A stretch of DNA of 20,307 nt from Gammaproteobacteria bacterium (lineage in GTDB: Bacteria; Pseudomonadota; Gammaproteobacteria; UBA4575). Made by a program: the position numbers and the translations under genes. The stretch spans positions 1 through 20,307 of the forward strand of contig JAPUHH010000174.1 of NCBI GenBank assembly GCA_027297825.1. The letters run 5' to 3'. Each line of letters opens with the position of its first letter. Position 1 is the first letter of the stretch. A model generated the notes under the pieces. That model saw only the letters and a program-made list of their open reading frames with translations, ran no database searches and was not told where the DNA came from. Positions 1 to 7,881 of the stretch are shown one piece after another.

Positions 1-378
1 ACCGCCAAACAATAAATTGGATTTCACGCCACTAACTTGGTTGCGAATGGCCGCATTGCGCGCGCGCTGAAACAAGACGCTTCCCACAACCAACAAAGCA
101 GTGTTGAACCACAATATTCCTGGTTCGGGTACAGGGCGCCAATCGCCAAAATCCATGCGCTGAAAGTAAGCGCTAAAAAAAAGCGAAAACAATGATGTGG
201 CAACGGCAAGAAATACCAGTAAACCAACCTTTGCAGGAGGAATAGAGAACGCTCCACCCCCGTGATCGTTACCAATTATTCCTTCTTTGGCCCAGGGTTG
301 TACGTTGATAGTTTGGCGTATGAGCCAAAACACCACGCCGCCCATGATCACGGCTAAAACGATAAGGGTCGCAGTCAC
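1..378 (-). CDS. ctaE: Cytochrome c oxidase subunit III, N-terminal part (runs off the window)
   Basis: This is the membrane subunit III of the aa3/caa3-type oxidase. The reading frame starts at a GTG (378-376), two bases after the ctaD stop codon, and stays open for 126 codons to the window edge, so the C-terminal part is missing. A purine-rich GAAGAGAG within the end of ctaD could serve as ribosome binding site, and the frame has a stop 8 codons upstream, so GTG is the only good start. The translation shows a first hydrophobic helix (about residues 4-20), a loop with NVQPW, a second helix (about 50-68) ending in SAYFQRMDFGDWRPVPEP, then LWFNTALL. The SAY-x-RM...DWRP-x-PEP-x-LW-x-NTALL pattern is characteristic of proteobacterial subunit III. 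Tight coupling to ctaD indicates one operon. The identification rests on motif recall; the missing C-terminus could not be examined. Confidence 0.85.
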   Translation of the reverse strand, partial: MTATLIVLAVIMGGVVFWLIRQTINVQPWAKEGIIGNDHGGGAFSIPPAKVGLLVFLAVATSLFSLFFSAYFQRMDFGDWRPVPEPGILWFNTALLVVGSVLFQRARNAAIRNQVSGVKSNLLFGG

Positions 379-380
379 TT

Positions 381-2129
381 CTAGGTGCTCTCTTCGTGCT
401 TAGAATTTTCACTTGGCACTTCATTCTGTGGAATGTAGTCTTCCTTTGCCCCAGGTACGCTGTAGGAGTATGCCCAGCGATATACTATTGGAAGTTCTGG
501 ACCCCAGTTGCCATGTTTGGGAGGTGTATCTGGGGTTTGCCATTCTAAAGTCGTGGCACGCCATGGATTACTACCAGCTTGTTTGCCTTTGAACAGGCTC
601 CAGACGATGTTAACGATGAACAATAGCTGCACGGTACCTACGATCAATGCTGCAATAGTGATACTGGCATTTACGGTGGCCACAGAATCTGGAAGAAACT
701 CTGTTGTACCCATGGCATAATAGCGGCGCGGCACACCGAGAATTCCAATGTAATGCATGGGTAAATAGATGGCGTAGGTGCCTAGGAATGTCACCCAGAA
801 ATGAATCTTACCCATGGTGTCATTCAGTAAGCGGCCGGTAAGTTTTGGATACCAGTGATAGATTCCACCAAATAAAACTAAGAAGGGCGAAACTCCCATT
901 ACCATATGGAAATGCCCAACCACGAAATAGGTGTCTGACAGTGGCACATCCACCACCACATTTCCTAAGAATAAACCTGTTATCCCGCCATGTATAAACG
1001 TGAATATAAAACCGATGGCAAACAGCATCGGTACTGTAAGGTGAATATTGCCTTCCCAAAGGGTGAGTATCCAGTTGTAGACTTTAATTGCGGTGGGTAC
1101 TGCAATAATTAGCGTGGTCGTTGCAAAGAAAAAACCAAAGTAAGGATTCATACCACTTACATACATATGGTGAGCCCAGACAATAAAGCTTAAGCCACCA
1201 ATGGCGACTAACGCCCAAACCATCATGCGATAACCAAAGATATTTTTCCGCGCATGCGTACTAATTAAATCTGAAACGATGCCGAAGGCGGGTAACGCTA
1301 CGATATACACTTCGGGGTGTCCAAAGAACCAAAACAGGTGTTGAAAGAGAATGGGACTGCCACCCTCTTGACCAGTGCTTTCGCCAAATGATGAAATGGC
1401 AGGTATGAAAAAGCTTGTGTTTAAGGTTTTATCTAGCGTCATCATAACGACACTGACTAGCAATGCTGGGAATGCTAATAATCCTAAAATTGTTGCCATG
1501 ACAATGCCCCAAACCGATAAAGGCACGCGCATCAAACTCATGCCGCGCGTACGCGCCTGGAATGCCGTGGTGACGTAATTAAGTCCTCCCATGGTGAAGG
1601 CAATTACAAATAAACCGAGGGCTACGGTCATGCAAATAATTCCCCAGTCCGAGCCGGCCGTTCCTTCGGTAATGGCTTGCGGTGGATATAGTGTCCAGCC
1701 TGCCCCCGTTGGTCCCTCCGGTACAAAGAAGCTAGCGCATAGCACGAGAACAGAAAGTAAATACACCCAGTAACTGAGCATATTCATATATGGGAAGGCC
1801 ATGTCGCGAGCACCGACCATGAGTGGGATCAAGATGTTGCCAAAGCCACCGAGGAAAAATGCTGTGAGCATGAAGATAATCATGATCATGCCGTGCATGG
1901 TGACAGCTTGGTAGTACTCGTTGGGTTGGATTAAAGTGAATACTCCGGGAAAGCCTAATTGCAAGCGCATGAGGGCGGATAACACCAGCGCGATAAGCCC
2001 TACCGCAATGGCGGTAATGATATATTGTATACCGATTACTTTATGATCCTGGCTCCAGACATACATGCCAACCCATGTTTTTGGATGGGAAAGTTCTTGT
2101 CCTTTATCGGCTAATGCAACATGTGCCAT
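381..2129 (-). CDS. ctaD: Cytochrome c oxidase subunit I (haem-copper oxidase, A-type)
   Basis: This is the catalytic, proton-pumping subunit of a terminal oxidase in the cytoplasmic membrane; it reduces O2 to water at the haem a3-CuB centre. All core residues are present: haem a ligands His79 (TMHGM) and His408, haem a3 ligand His406 (VGHFHM), CuB ligands His271 (FGHPEVY), His320 and His321 (VWAHHMY), and the cross-linking Tyr275. The proton pathways of the A family are intact: Asp109 in GARDMAFP, Glu273 in HPEVY, and Lys349 in VPTAIKVYNW. The length of 582 residues suits the family and at least twelve hydrophobic segments can be traced. The hydrophilic C-terminal tail of about 60 residues ends in an acidic stretch. 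A clear GAGGAG lies 7 bases before the ATG. The gene sits 105 bases after ctaC and 2 bases before ctaE. Confidence 0.97.
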   Translation of the reverse strand: MAHVALADKGQELSHPKTWVGMYVWSQDHKVIGIQYIITAIAVGLIALVLSALMRLQLGFPGVFTLIQPNEYYQAVTMHGMIMIIFMLTAFFLGGFGNILIPLMVGARDMAFPYMNMLSYWVYLLSVLVLCASFFVPEGPTGAGWTLYPPQAITEGTAGSDWGIICMTVALGLFVIAFTMGGLNYVTTAFQARTRGMSLMRVPLSVWGIVMATILGLLAFPALLVSVVMMTLDKTLNTSFFIPAISSFGESTGQEGGSPILFQHLFWFFGHPEVYIVALPAFGIVSDLISTHARKNIFGYRMMVWALVAIGGLSFIVWAHHMYVSGMNPYFGFFFATTTLIIAVPTAIKVYNWILTLWEGNIHLTVPMLFAIGFIFTFIHGGITGLFLGNVVVDVPLSDTYFVVGHFHMVMGVSPFLVLFGGIYHWYPKLTGRLLNDTMGKIHFWVTFLGTYAIYLPMHYIGILGVPRRYYAMGTTEFLPDSVATVNASITIAALIVGTVQLLFIVNIVWSLFKGKQAGSNPWRATTLEWQTPDTPPKHGNWGPELPIVYRWAYSYSVPGAKEDYIPQNEVPSENSKHEEST

Positions 2130-2234
2130 TACAATCTCCTCGTTACTCTACTTGTGCTACTAAATTAGTTTTCTTTAAATCATCCTAGGTTAAATCTTTT
2201 CTTCAAATATAAAAATCTGTATTAACGTTAGATT

Positions 2235-3587
2235 TCATAAAGTGTTAATGTACGCGATGAGGTCATCGATTTTTTCATCATTTAAGCTAAGCACCATCGA
2301 TTCCATCTGTCTTCCGGTTACGTCTTGCGGATGAGCGCCGCGAATGCCTTGTTTAAAGTTCTTCAGTTGTGTGGCCATATACCAGTCACTCATACCTGCA
2401 ATTCTTGGAGCATTTACTGCCCACTTACCTTTAGCTTGTTTGCCATGGCACTTGCTGCAAGTGACATAGAGTTTTTTGCCGTTACGCGCATCACCCGACA
2501 CAGTTTGTGTTGCAGGTTTATCGGGTAAGCTTTGAATGTAGGCGGCGATATTGTTTATTGCGGTTTCATCTGCAAGAGTTGCTGCCATCGGCGCCATTTG
2601 TTGCCCAAAGGTATCTTGCGGATTAGCTCCACGGATGCCGTGTTTAAAATAGCTAAGTTGTCGTTTTATATACCAGTCTTCTTGGCCGCTAATTTTGGGT
2701 GCATTTAGTGCTTGATTGCCTTCACCCTCTAAACCGTGGCACGCACTGCAAACCGCATATAAAGCCTTGCCTGTTACAGCATCTCCAGGTTGTTGTGCGG
2801 ATAACTGCGCATAGGTGGGTTGTTGCGCTAACCAGGCTTGGAAATCTTCCTCTTCTTCAACGACCACTTTACCGCGCATGGTGTGATGTCCGATGCCACA
2901 AAGCTCTTCACAAAGTATTTCAAAAGTACCAGTGCGCGTGGGTGTTAGCCATAACCATGGCACCATACCAGGTACCAGATCCATCTTTACGCGGAATTGC
3001 GGTACCGTAAAATTGTGCAGTACGTCTTTAGAACGCAGTAAAAATTTTACCGGCTGACCGAGTGGAATGTGTACTTCATTGCCAGCAATTAGAATGTCGT
3101 CCTGTCCATACGGATCTTCATCATTCATGCCGAACGGGTTGTCGATATTAATTTTTTTTGCATCGACCTTTCCTAACTCGCCATCTTCGCCAGGGAAACG
3201 AAAACTCCATTGCCACTGTTGGCCAATCGCTTCAACAATTGCGGCATTTTCTGGTGGTGATACGAATTTTCCCCAAACAATTAATCCTGGTGCAAGCATC
3301 GCTACAACACCAATAGTTGTGACTACGATGAGCCAGCCTTCTAATTTTTTATTTTCGGGCTCGTATTTAGCGCGTTGATCTTTACTCTTGTTTCGAAAGC
3401 GGATGATGCAGTAGGCCATAAATAAGTTGGTGGCAACGAAGACGATTCCACACACTACAAAAGTAATCGTTACAGTCGCATCAATAGCACCCCAATTAGA
3501 AGCTAATTCTGTAAAGTACCATGGACTCATAAAATGAAATATGACGGATCCAATCACTAATAAAATTATTATAATGGCGATAGCCAT
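2235..3587 (-). CDS. ctaC: Cytochrome c oxidase subunit II with CuA domain and two C-terminal cytochrome c domains
   Basis: This subunit accepts electrons and passes them through CuA to subunit I. Three hydrophobic segments (about residues 2-20, 39-63 and 84-105) precede a periplasmic cupredoxin domain with QQWQWSFRFPG and a full CuA set: His191 (VLHNF), Cys226, Glu228, Cys230, His234 and Met237. The C-terminal 180 residues contain two haem c sites, CSACH (280-284) and CSKCH (377-381). Each is followed by NAP-(K/R)-I-(S/A)-G, a DWY motif, F-K-x-GIRGA-x-PQD and methionines that could be the sixth haem ligand. The two repeats resemble the halves of di-haem cytochrome c4-type proteins. The length of 450 residues, against roughly 250-350 for the usual one, fits the added domains. 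This makes the enzyme caa3-like with two haems c. AGGA lies 8 bases before the ATG. Confidence 0.95.
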   Translation of the reverse strand: MAIAIIIILLVIGSVIFHFMSPWYFTELASNWGAIDATVTITFVVCGIVFVATNLFMAYCIIRFRNKSKDQRAKYEPENKKLEGWLIVVTTIGVVAMLAPGLIVWGKFVSPPENAAIVEAIGQQWQWSFRFPGEDGELGKVDAKKINIDNPFGMNDEDPYGQDDILIAGNEVHIPLGQPVKFLLRSKDVLHNFTVPQFRVKMDLVPGMVPWLWLTPTRTGTFEILCEELCGIGHHTMRGKVVVEEEEDFQAWLAQQPTYAQLSAQQPGDAVTGKALYAVCSACHGLEGEGNQALNAPKISGQEDWYIKRQLSYFKHGIRGANPQDTFGQQMAPMAATLADETAINNIAAYIQSLPDKPATQTVSGDARNGKKLYVTCSKCHGKQAKGKWAVNAPRIAGMSDWYMATQLKNFKQGIRGAHPQDVTGRQMESMVLSLNDEKIDDLIAYINTL

Positions 3588-3655
3588 ATTTAAGATTCCT
3601 AATATATTAAGGCATGGTTTTTAAACTAAACCTAATTTGTAGCTAGCCCGTAGTT

Positions 3656-4555
3656 TCACACGACTCCACTATTGCACTGACAATCCGCAAATATCAAAGT
3701 AAATAAACCCAGTAAGTACAATATTGAAAATCCAAATAATCTACGCGTGCTTTGATGGGTAATGGGTTTGCGAGCAAAATCTATGGTTAAGATTAAATAA
3801 ACAAGCCCTAATGCTAACGCTAGTATTAAGTATGTTGGCCCTACAAGTTGTAACCAGTACATGGCAGCACTTGCAGGTAGTAAGGCGATGGTATAGAGCA
3901 ACATGCGGAATTTAGTTGCACGACTTCCATGGGTCACAGGTAGCATTTTTAAATTGGCTTGACGGTATTCATCCACGCGCAGCAGTGCTAATGCCCAAAA
4001 ATGTGGCGGTTGCCAGATGAACATAATTGCAAACATCACTAATGCGGGCCAGCCGATGCTGTTTGTTACAGCAGCCCAGCCAATCACCGGCGGCATTGCG
4101 CCGGCCACTCCACCAATTTCTGTGCATAAAGATGAAGAACGTTTTAACCAGATGGTATAAATCACTACATAGAAAAATGTTGTTCCAGCTGCTAAGAACG
4201 CGGTTAAAGGATTAACTAAATAAAAGAGTATGGCGAACGACCATAAGCTAAGCATTACACCTAACCATAATGCTTGTTGAGGATGTAGACGCGAGGAGGG
4301 TAATGCACGCATGCGTGTACGTGCCATTTTTTTATCCACTTCTCGATCAACATAATTATTAAGTGCGCCACTTGCTGCTGCAGCAAGGCCTGTACCGATA
4401 AGAGTGGCGATGATGAGGTCTATGGCGACAACGCCATTGCCAGCCAACCACATTCCAGAAAATGTAGTCACTAGGACTAATAATGCAATGCGTGGTTTAC
4501 ACAGCTCGATGAAATCATTGGCTTGGCTTCGAACTGCGGTAATTGTTGCGCTCAC
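3656..4555 (-). CDS. ctaB: Protoheme IX farnesyltransferase (haem O synthase)
   Basis: A polytopic UbiA-family prenyltransferase that adds a farnesyl group to protoheme to give haem O, the precursor of haem A needed by the CtaD product. The polyprenyl-diphosphate motif NYVDREVD lies at residues 67-74 and is followed by K-K-M-x-RT-x-RALP, with a second conserved loop WQPPHFWALAL and DEYRQANLKMLPVTHG. About eight or nine hydrophobic helices are visible. I place the start at the GTG at 4555-4553 (299 residues) because a perfect AAGGAG lies nine bases upstream. A longer frame from a TTG at 4591 would add 12 residues (RHNLTYKEYPS) unlike the family and has no good ribosome binding site. The gene sits between a small membrane-protein gene and ctaC, and placement at the head of the oxidase genes supports its role there. 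Confidence 0.93.
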   Translation of the reverse strand: MSATITAVRSQANDFIELCKPRIALLVLVTTFSGMWLAGNGVVAIDLIIATLIGTGLAAAASGALNNYVDREVDKKMARTRMRALPSSRLHPQQALWLGVMLSLWSFAILFYLVNPLTAFLAAGTTFFYVVIYTIWLKRSSSLCTEIGGVAGAMPPVIGWAAVTNSIGWPALVMFAIMFIWQPPHFWALALLRVDEYRQANLKMLPVTHGSRATKFRMLLYTIALLPASAAMYWLQLVGPTYLILALALGLVYLILTIDFARKPITHQSTRRLFGFSILYLLGLFTLIFADCQCNSGVV

Positions 4556-4592
4556 GGATGGGTACTCCTTGTAGGTTAAATTGTGGCGCAAA

Positions 4593-5126
4593 TTATATCC
4601 TCTTTAAAGGACAGAACGGGTTGAAATATTGGATATCCGTCGCGACCAATAGGGCTTCGGGATGTTTATTAGCCATCATATTTTTTACATCTTCTTCTTG
4701 CTTTTTCCAGGTGTAAATTAGGATTAAATACTTACCATCTTCTAGGTCGTCGTGAAATTTGGCTAATTTTCTGTTTTCACAAGCAACTCCGGCAAGACCA
4801 CCTTCCCATATCCCAAACAAGGTAAGTACCGCTATTACTATGAGGTAGATAAACTCTGGCATGTCTGGGCCGAATGGCTTGAAAAACATCAACGCACCTG
4901 CAGCAAATACGCCGAATATAAAGCCGATTAAGCCTCCGATGCCTCCATCACGAATTAAATCTAAAGTTTCTAAATAATTACTAGAATGAATGTGCTCTTT
5001 GTTAAGTCCGGCTTCGTCTTTACTGATGACATGTAGAAACCAATCCTTTATTCCCACTTCGTGTAGGTCATCAGATATTTGCTGTGTGCTAGTTAAACTA
5101 GGTGCTAGGTAGTAATTACTTTTCAT
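4593..5126 (-). CDS. Small membrane protein at the head of the oxidase gene cluster, function unknown
   Basis: A 177-residue protein with two central hydrophobic segments (about 61-82, glycine-rich GGIGGLIGFIFG, and about 91-114, ending in FGIWEGGLAGVA) between a 60-residue N-terminal and a 60-residue C-terminal soluble part. The glycine-rich helix pair followed by a short conserved-looking ENRKLAKFHDDLEDGKYLILIY is reminiscent of the DUF1269-type glycine-zipper membrane proteins, but I do not recognise a named family with certainty. The last part, KHPEALLVATDIQYFNPF, looks like a folded domain. AAGGGG stands 6 bases before the ATG. The stop lies 37 bases upstream of the chosen ctaB start, so the two genes are probably co-transcribed. 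A link to haem or oxidase assembly is only a guess from position. Confidence 0.8.
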   Translation of the reverse strand: MKSNYYLAPSLTSTQQISDDLHEVGIKDWFLHVISKDEAGLNKEHIHSSNYLETLDLIRDGGIGGLIGFIFGVFAAGALMFFKPFGPDMPEFIYLIVIAVLTLFGIWEGGLAGVACENRKLAKFHDDLEDGKYLILIYTWKKQEEDVKNMMANKHPEALLVATDIQYFNPFCPLKRI

Positions 5127-5787
5127 GAGAACCCCTTATTGCAGTTCCTGGGTTTGGTTTTATCAATACATACTTTCGAATGTGTGCATCAATATTTTAT
5201 TATTATTTAGTTCGGTACCTTTATGTTCTAGTTGCAGAAATAAAGATTCGATTTTGTTTTTTATAAATGCTTAATTCGAATAGTAAGGTAATTATTCTAA
5301 TTGTTAATTGCCTTCTTCGTCTAACCTGATTAGACAATATTGCTTATAAAAATAACTAAAGTACCAGATAAATTATAACCATGCGCTTATTATGCATGAT
5401 CCACTGTGTTGCGTACAAAAGAGATTAGCAAATGTGTATATAAAATAATCATGTAAAAGTTTAGTGATACAAAATAGAAATTAATCAAAATATATTTTAT
5501 GTGTCTCATTAATTATTTTTTAGTTTTAATCTGTATGGCCCATGGTTTGTCGGTTATTCTTATGTCTCTAATAAAATATATTTATATACTTTAGCAAGGA
5601 TGAGTTTGGTTAAAATTTTACAGATTGCGCTAATTGTTAAATCAGTTTGTATAAAAATTCGTATTTATTCCTTGATGTCTGTTTTACAGAGTGTTTATGC
5701 AAATATTAAGGAAACTGGAGGAATTGCATCAAGTCCAACTGCATCCATTGTTATAGTTTTATATATTTTAAAATGTGAGAAGCGCAA
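5127..5787. other. AT-rich divergent intergenic region
   Basis: This spacer of about 660 bases lies between two divergent units, the oxidase cluster (minus) and the kinase/regulator pair (plus), so it should carry both promoters. It is visibly richer in A and T than the flanking genes. Two inverted repeats sit at 5287-5335 and are listed separately. The 11-mer AAAATATATTT occurs twice, near 5480 and 5572. A 63-codon open frame (5600-5791) overlaps the kinase start by four bases, but its sequence is low in complexity, no ribosome binding site with normal spacing precedes it and I recognise no family, so it is not listed as a gene. No RNA gene is apparent. Confidence 0.6.
5287..5335. promoter_or_regulatory. 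Two adjacent inverted repeats, possible operator
   Basis: The first repeat is GGTAATTA (5287-5294) and TAATTGCC (5305-5312), eight pairs including one G-T, around a 10-base spacer. The second is GTCTAA (5319-5324) and TTAGAC (5330-5335), a perfect six-base inverted repeat around CCTGA. They lie six bases apart, about 160-210 bases upstream of the membrane-protein start and some 450 bases upstream of the kinase. They could be regulator binding sites for either unit. Neither is followed by a T-run, so they are not obvious terminators. Short AT-rich repeats also arise by chance. Confidence 0.3.
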
Positions 5788-7206
5788 TTGACTAAACTTA
5801 GTTACAAATTATTCGTCACTATTTTCTTGTTAAGTTTGGTCATTCTAGTAAGCATGGTCTTTTTTAGTAAGATGGCATTGGAGCGAGGTTTTATTAGTTA
5901 TCTAAATGATACCGAAACAGCCGCGCTCGCGAGTCTTAAATTTGATTTAGAAGAATTATACGAAGTTGAACAAAGTTGGAATTCGATTGCTAGTAATCCT
6001 AGAGCATGGCGCAATTTATTGCGTAAACATATGCATCGCAAAACTGAAACAAAGATCGGCTTGGGAACTAGTGAGTCTTCGCAGTTAAAAGGCCCGAAGT
6101 CACATACATACTCTGGAGGTCTATGGCGCACTCGATTATTAGATGCCGATCGAAGTGTAATTATTAGTCGTTATAAAGCGAGCGCAGATGCAATAGAGCT
6201 TGCCTTACAAGTTGCCGGTACGACGGTTGGTTATATTAGTTTAAATCCTACAACAGAAATTCGAGATGAACTAGGGTTAAGTTTTACCAAACAGCTAATA
6301 CAAACGATTCAATACAGCGCTCTAGGTGTGCTTGTGTTATCTGCTTTGCTGGCAATTTGGTTAGCAAAAGGTTTTGTTAATCCTATTAAAGCATTGGTTT
6401 CAGGCGCGCGCGCGCTTACTGCTGGTGAATACAGTAAGCGTCTTAATGTAAATACAAAAGATGAGCTTGGTCAGTTAGCGAATGATTTTAATATTTTAGC
6501 TGCAACTCTAGAGAATAATGAAAAATCTAGAAGGCAATGGATTGCAGATATCTCTCATGAGTTACGCACGCCACTTACAATATTGCGTGGAGAAATAGAA
6601 GCAATAAAAGATGGAGTGCATAAAATGTCTCCAAATATGCTCGATTCATTGCATACTGAAACACTGCAGTTGCAAACGATTGTAAATGATTTGTATGAAC
6701 TTTCACTTTCTGATGTAGGCGCGCTTAGTTATAAAAAAATTAATACTGATATTTGCATTGTGTTAAGCGAAGCCATTGAGGCTTACCAAGATGAAATCGC
6801 TAAAAATAGTCTCACGGTAACTTTCGACAAACCCCCGCATGCCGATTTTCAAATATTTGCAGATCCCCGGCGATTACATCAGCTGTTTAGCAATTTAATA
6901 TTCAATTCTTTACGTTATACCGATGCAGGAGGGAAATTAGACATCGAGCTTACAGATCAAAACGATAATTTGTGTATTAAATTTCAAGATTCTTCGCCGG
7001 GTGTGAATAAAGATGACTTGCCTAAATTATTTGAACGCTTATATCGGGTAGATAATTCTCGTAATCGTATGTTAGGTGGGACCGGACTCGGGTTGTCTAT
7101 TTGTAAAAATATTGTCCATGCTCATCAAGGAACTATTGAGGCAACTCCGTCTAGATTCGGTGGTATATGTATACTTATTGTTATGCCAAAAAACTCAAAG
7201 ACCTAA
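5788..7206 (+). CDS. BaeS-like membrane sensor histidine kinase
   Basis: A 472-residue sensor kinase of a two-component system. Order: transmembrane helix 1 (about 7-27), a periplasmic sensing region of roughly 145 residues starting MALERGFISYL, helix 2 (about 176-196), a HAMP linker (VNPIKALVSGARALTAGEY), and the dimerisation domain with ISHELRTPL carrying the phospho-acceptor His257. The ATP-binding domain follows with an N box (LFSNLIFNSLRYTD), a G1 box (DSSPGV) and a G2 box (GGTGLGLSI). The ERGFI motif after helix 1, the spacing and E-AI-DGV after the histidine match Escherichia coli BaeS, the envelope-stress kinase, better than other kinases I know. The start is a TTG with AGAAG five bases upstream. 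The regulator gene follows after three bases. The stimulus cannot be read from the sequence; orthology to BaeS is likely but not proven. Confidence 0.9.
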   Translation: MTKLSYKLFVTIFLLSLVILVSMVFFSKMALERGFISYLNDTETAALASLKFDLEELYEVEQSWNSIASNPRAWRNLLRKHMHRKTETKIGLGTSESSQLKGPKSHTYSGGLWRTRLLDADRSVIISRYKASADAIELALQVAGTTVGYISLNPTTEIRDELGLSFTKQLIQTIQYSALGVLVLSALLAIWLAKGFVNPIKALVSGARALTAGEYSKRLNVNTKDELGQLANDFNILAATLENNEKSRRQWIADISHELRTPLTILRGEIEAIKDGVHKMSPNMLDSLHTETLQLQTIVNDLYELSLSDVGALSYKKINTDICIVLSEAIEAYQDEIAKNSLTVTFDKPPHADFQIFADPRRLHQLFSNLIFNSLRYTDAGGKLDIELTDQNDNLCIKFQDSSPGVNKDDLPKLFERLYRVDNSRNRMLGGTGLGLSICKNIVHAHQGTIEATPSRFGGICILIVMPKNSKT

Positions 7207-7209
7207 ATA

Positions 7210-7881
7210 ATGGCTCAAACCGTACTTATAGTAGAAGATGAAGCGAAGGTCGCCGAGTTACTTGCAGATTATATGCAGCAGTCAGGTTTTGCGACGGTGG
7301 TTATTAATGATGGTGCACTGGCAAAGCAAGCGTTTATCCGAGATCAACCATGCGTAGTGTTGCTTGATGTTATGTTGCCAAATCGTGATGGTATGGAAAT
7401 CTGTAAAGAGATACGAGCATGTTCCAACGTGCCTATCATTATGATTACCGCTCGTGTTGAAGAGGTGGATCGATTGTTAGGACTTGATTTGGGCGCAGAT
7501 GACTATGTTTGTAAGCCTTTTAGTCCGCGCGAGGTGGTTGCGCGGGTGAAGGCAGTTTTACGCAGAACACAAAATGGCAACACAGCGGAGCAATTGCCGT
7601 TGAAGTTAGATGAGACGCGCTATACGGCGGAAGTTAATTCGCAACAGGCCGAGTTAACTGTGGTTGAATTTAAATTATTACAAATTTTATTAAGTGATCC
7701 GGGGCATATTTATTCTCGCATTTTACTCATGGACTGCATTTATGATGACCATCGAATTGTTAGCGATCGGACCATCGATAGCCATATCAAAAAACTCAGG
7801 AAAAAACTCTCTGTAATTAATAACGGCGAAGACATTATTCGTTCAGTATATGGAGTGGGCTATAAGTTAGAATTTGCATAG
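7210..7881 (+). CDS. BaeR-like OmpR-family response regulator
   Basis: The 223-residue partner of the preceding kinase. The receiver domain has the acidic pocket Glu9-Asp10, the phosphorylation site Asp53 (LLDVMLP), Thr80 and Lys102 (CKPFSPREVVARVKAVLRR). The C-terminal winged helix has LTVVEFKLLQ, YSR-x-LLMDCIYDD and the recognition-helix segment SDRTIDSHIKKLRKKL, ending with IRSVYGVGYKLE. GLDLGADDYVCKP and the YDDHRIVSDRTIDSHIK run are very close to E. coli BaeR. Only three bases separate it from the kinase stop, so the two are translated from one message. No multidrug efflux operon or Spy-like chaperone, the classical BaeR targets, is visible in the window. Confidence 0.93.
   Translation: MAQTVLIVEDEAKVAELLADYMQQSGFATVVINDGALAKQAFIRDQPCVVLLDVMLPNRDGMEICKEIRACSNVPIIMITARVEEVDRLLGLDLGADDYVCKPFSPREVVARVKAVLRRTQNGNTAEQLPLKLDETRYTAEVNSQQAELTVVEFKLLQILLSDPGHIYSRILLMDCIYDDHRIVSDRTIDSHIKKLRKKLSVINNGEDIIRSVYGVGYKLEFA

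Noticed and set aside
24..275. Open frame of 83 codons on the minus strand
   Set aside because: It is a different frame of the ctaE region; the correct frame starts at the GTG at 378 and shows subunit III motifs through to the edge.
4556..4591. Extra 12 codons at the start of ctaB from a TTG
   Set aside because: No ribosome binding site fits the TTG, while a perfect AAGGAG precedes the GTG at 4555; the extra residues do not resemble the family.
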